Of a stretch of 14,920 nt of DNA, positions 13,719 to 14,920 are shown piece after piece (the first letter of the stretch is position 1; every line of letters begins with the position of its first letter). Source of the stretch: Pseudomonadota bacterium. Lineage in GTDB: Bacteria > Pseudomonadota > Alphaproteobacteria > Rhodospirillales > Magnetospirillaceae. A program made the translations under genes and the position numbers. The DNA lies in the NCBI GenBank assembly GCA_023458315.1, contig JAEXAH010000032.1, forward strand, positions 1 to 14,920, in the 5' to 3' direction. The notes below the pieces were generated by a model. That model was given only the letters and a program-made list of their open reading frames with translations, made no database searches and was not told where the DNA came from.

Positions 13719-14615
13719 ATGGCCATAGGCAACGCCGCCGACCTGCGGCTGGTGCGCGACGCGGTGGGCGGCTCGGCCGATGCCTGGGAACGGCTGGTGC
13801 GCCGCATCGCCGATGGCGTGTGGACCGCCTGCCTGATCCTGGAGGGCGACGATGCCGCCGCCCGCGCGTCCTTCGCCCTGGTGCTGGACGGCTTGCGCGC
13901 CGACGGCTTCCGCCGCCTGCGGCCCTATGACGGGTCCAGCCGCATCGACACCTTCGCCATCCTGCTGACCCGCGAGATCCTGATCCAGCGCCTGTTGCGG
14001 CAATTGGCGGAGGATCGCGGCCGCGCCTGGGCGGCGCTGGAGCATTTCTTCGCCGCCGACATCCGCCGCATCCTGGCCCGCCGCCTGCCCGGCGCCCTGC
14101 GCGAAGAGGCCCGCCGCGACGCCTATCAGGAAATCTGCCTGCGGCTGGTCGAGGACGATTGCCGCCGTCTGCGGGCCTATCAGGGCACCGGCAGTTTCGG
14201 CGGTTTCGTGCTGCACATGGTGGACCGCCTGACCATCGACATGGTGCGACGGGAAGCAGGACGGGGCGACACTGCCGAACGGCCGCGCCCGGTGCATCTG
14301 GACGACGGACAATGGCAAAGCCTGCCCTGCCCCGCCCCGTCGCCGGAACAGCAGGCGCAGCACGACCAGGAACAGGATTTGCTGGTCCAGGCATCGTCGG
14401 TGCTGGCGGGCGTGGTGGAAACCCTGCCCCCGGCCGAGGCGCTGTACCTGCGCGTCGCCCTGGACGGCGCCGAGCCGCTGCCCGCGCGCGAGATCGCCCG
14501 GCTGATGGCGCGGCCGGTCGCCGAGGTCTACAAGATCAAGCAGCGGGTCATGGCCCGTCTGCACCACCTGCTGGCCGACAATCCCGCGGTCAAAAAATGG
14601 CGGGAGTCCGTCTAA
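13719..14615 (+). CDS. ECF-like sigma factor with apparently duplicated region 2
   Basis: The 298-residue protein ends with a region-4-like HTH (about 230-286: LPPAEALYLRVALDGAEPLPAREIARLMARPVAEVYKIKQRVMARLHHLL). A region-2-like segment lies at about 103-179: ALEHFFAADIRRILARRLPG, then RRDAYQEICLRLVEDDCRRLRAYQGTGSFGGFVLHMVDRLTIDMVRRE. A second, weaker region-2-like copy stands at the N-terminus (about 8-92: LVRDAVGGSADAWERLVRRIADGVWTACLILEGDD, then FRRLRPYDGSSRIDTFAILLTREILIQRLLRQ). Typical ECF sigma factors are about 170-200 residues with one region 2. ATG 13719 is preceded by AAGGG; the frame is open to a TTG at 13638, which overlaps the promoter. It is followed directly by a putative anti-sigma gene and probably reads the CGTCTAA-type promoters in this window. 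The family call is solid; the duplication needs structural confirmation. Confidence 0.88.
   Translation: MAIGNAADLRLVRDAVGGSADAWERLVRRIADGVWTACLILEGDDAAARASFALVLDGLRADGFRRLRPYDGSSRIDTFAILLTREILIQRLLRQLAEDRGRAWAALEHFFAADIRRILARRLPGALREEARRDAYQEICLRLVEDDCRRLRAYQGTGSFGGFVLHMVDRLTIDMVRREAGRGDTAERPRPVHLDDGQWQSLPCPAPSPEQQAQHDQEQDLLVQASSVLAGVVETLPPAEALYLRVALDGAEPLPAREIARLMARPVAEVYKIKQRVMARLHHLLADNPAVKKWRESV
14588..14615 (+). promoter_or_regulatory. Candidate ECF-type promoter C (putative anti-sigma gene)
   Basis: GGTCAAAAAATGG (14588-14600) and CGTCTAA (14609-14615) lie at the very end of the sigma-factor coding sequence, 11 bases apart when measured from the A-run. They match candidate promoters A and B. 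Because this copy is also coding (KKWRESV, stop), chance cannot be excluded. A start a few bases downstream would yield a transcript beginning before the ATG at 14645. Confidence 0.45.
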
Positions 14616-14920
14616 TGAATCGGACAACCCAGGGTCCACCCGACATGGACACGACGAGCGACATCATGGATCTGGCCGCCCGGCTGGACGGCACCGTCCC
14701 GGAAGACCGGCGCGACCGTCAGGACCGCGCCCTGGCCGAGCGGGATGACGCACGCCACGAATTGATGGCGGCGGCGCATCTGGTGGACGCGGTCCAGGCG
14801 CGGCCGCTCGCCGCCCCGGCCGAGTTGATCCGCCAGGCCATCGCCGCCACGCCCGCCGCCCCGGTGCGGCGCCGGGTGCGGCTGGCGCCCTGGCTGTGGC
14901 TGGGCGGCGCCGTGCTGGCC
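14615..14920 (+). CDS. Putative membrane-anchored anti-sigma partner (3' end outside window)
   Basis: The ATG at 14615 overlaps the sigma-factor stop codon (TAATG), and the frame is open to the window edge (102 codons). An internal ATG at 14645 (MDTTSDIMDLAARLDG) has a CAGGG upstream and fits candidate promoter C better. The visible part is an acidic, helical cytoplasmic segment (LDGTVPEDRRDRQDRALAERDDARHELMAAAHLVDAVQARPL). A basic stretch (PVRRRVRL) and the start of a hydrophobic segment (APWLWLGGAVLA) follow, as in a single-pass protein with a cytoplasmic N-terminus. The position after a sigma gene suggests an anti-sigma factor. No zinc-binding HxxxCxxC motif is present in the visible part. 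The role is inferred from position and topology only. Confidence 0.65.
   Translation, partial: MNRTTQGPPDMDTTSDIMDLAARLDGTVPEDRRDRQDRALAERDDARHELMAAAHLVDAVQARPLAAPAELIRQAIAATPAAPVRRRVRLAPWLWLGGAVLA

Noticed and set aside
13317..14639. A 440-codon minus-strand frame opposite the sigma-factor gene
   Set aside because: It is low-complexity and conflicts with a clear sigma factor and its promoter on the plus strand.
1..14920. CRISPR array, tRNA, rRNA, transposase or attachment site
   Set aside because: No spaced direct repeats, cloverleaf-like sequence, transposase motif or terminal inverted repeat could be found by reading both strands.

Overview
The window is very GC-rich and dense with genes, with GC-biased third codon positions, TraR-type palindromic operators and many envelope proteins. 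This fits an alphaproteobacterium, probably of the Rhodospirillales (Magnetospirillum-like). That placement is an impression from composition and gene content, not a demonstrated assignment. No tRNA, rRNA, CRISPR array or insertion sequence was seen.

Left part, minus strand (1-3391). A LuxR-family regulator (2558-3391) lies upstream of a giant surface protein (1-2436, cut by the window edge). The surface protein starts with an LEPR motif and a DUF4347 domain and continues into tandem Ig-like repeats with a 97-residue period. Two related operator-like palindromes flank this pair: a perfect 26-bp palindrome at 3540-3565 in the divergent intergenic region, and a degenerate copy at 2510-2527 just upstream of the surface protein. 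They suggest a small quorum-type circuit in which the regulator controls itself, the surface protein and perhaps the divergent operon.

Central part, plus strand (about 3686-13631). Nine tightly packed genes, many with 4-base start/stop overlaps, encode an envelope-directed set: a four-helix membrane protein; an exported TPR plus trypsin-like serine protease; a secreted DUF4384 protein; a GNA1162/CsgG-fold-like lipoprotein with TPRs; a second small membrane protein; an LPP20-type lipoprotein; an exported MORN-repeat protein with an internal duplication; a Sel1-repeat, caspase-like (C14) lipoprotein with an intact His/Cys dyad; and two more small membrane proteins. The module thus pairs a serine protease and a caspase-like protease outside the cytoplasm with scaffold and lipoprotein partners.

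Right part, plus strand (13638-14920). A recognisable housekeeping-type promoter precedes an unusual ECF-like sigma factor that appears to carry two tandem region-2 domains and one region 4. A putative membrane-anchored anti-sigma partner follows and is cut by the right edge. A shared motif (CAAAAAAT, 10-11 nt, CGTCTAA) lies upstream of the protease gene, the LPP20 gene and the putative anti-sigma gene, and is a good candidate for the promoter read by this sigma factor.

The main hypothesis is a sigma-factor-controlled caspase/trypsin envelope module next to a LuxR-controlled adhesin. I cannot name it as a described system. Its function (stress response, envelope remodelling, surface display or defence) is not settled by the sequence.
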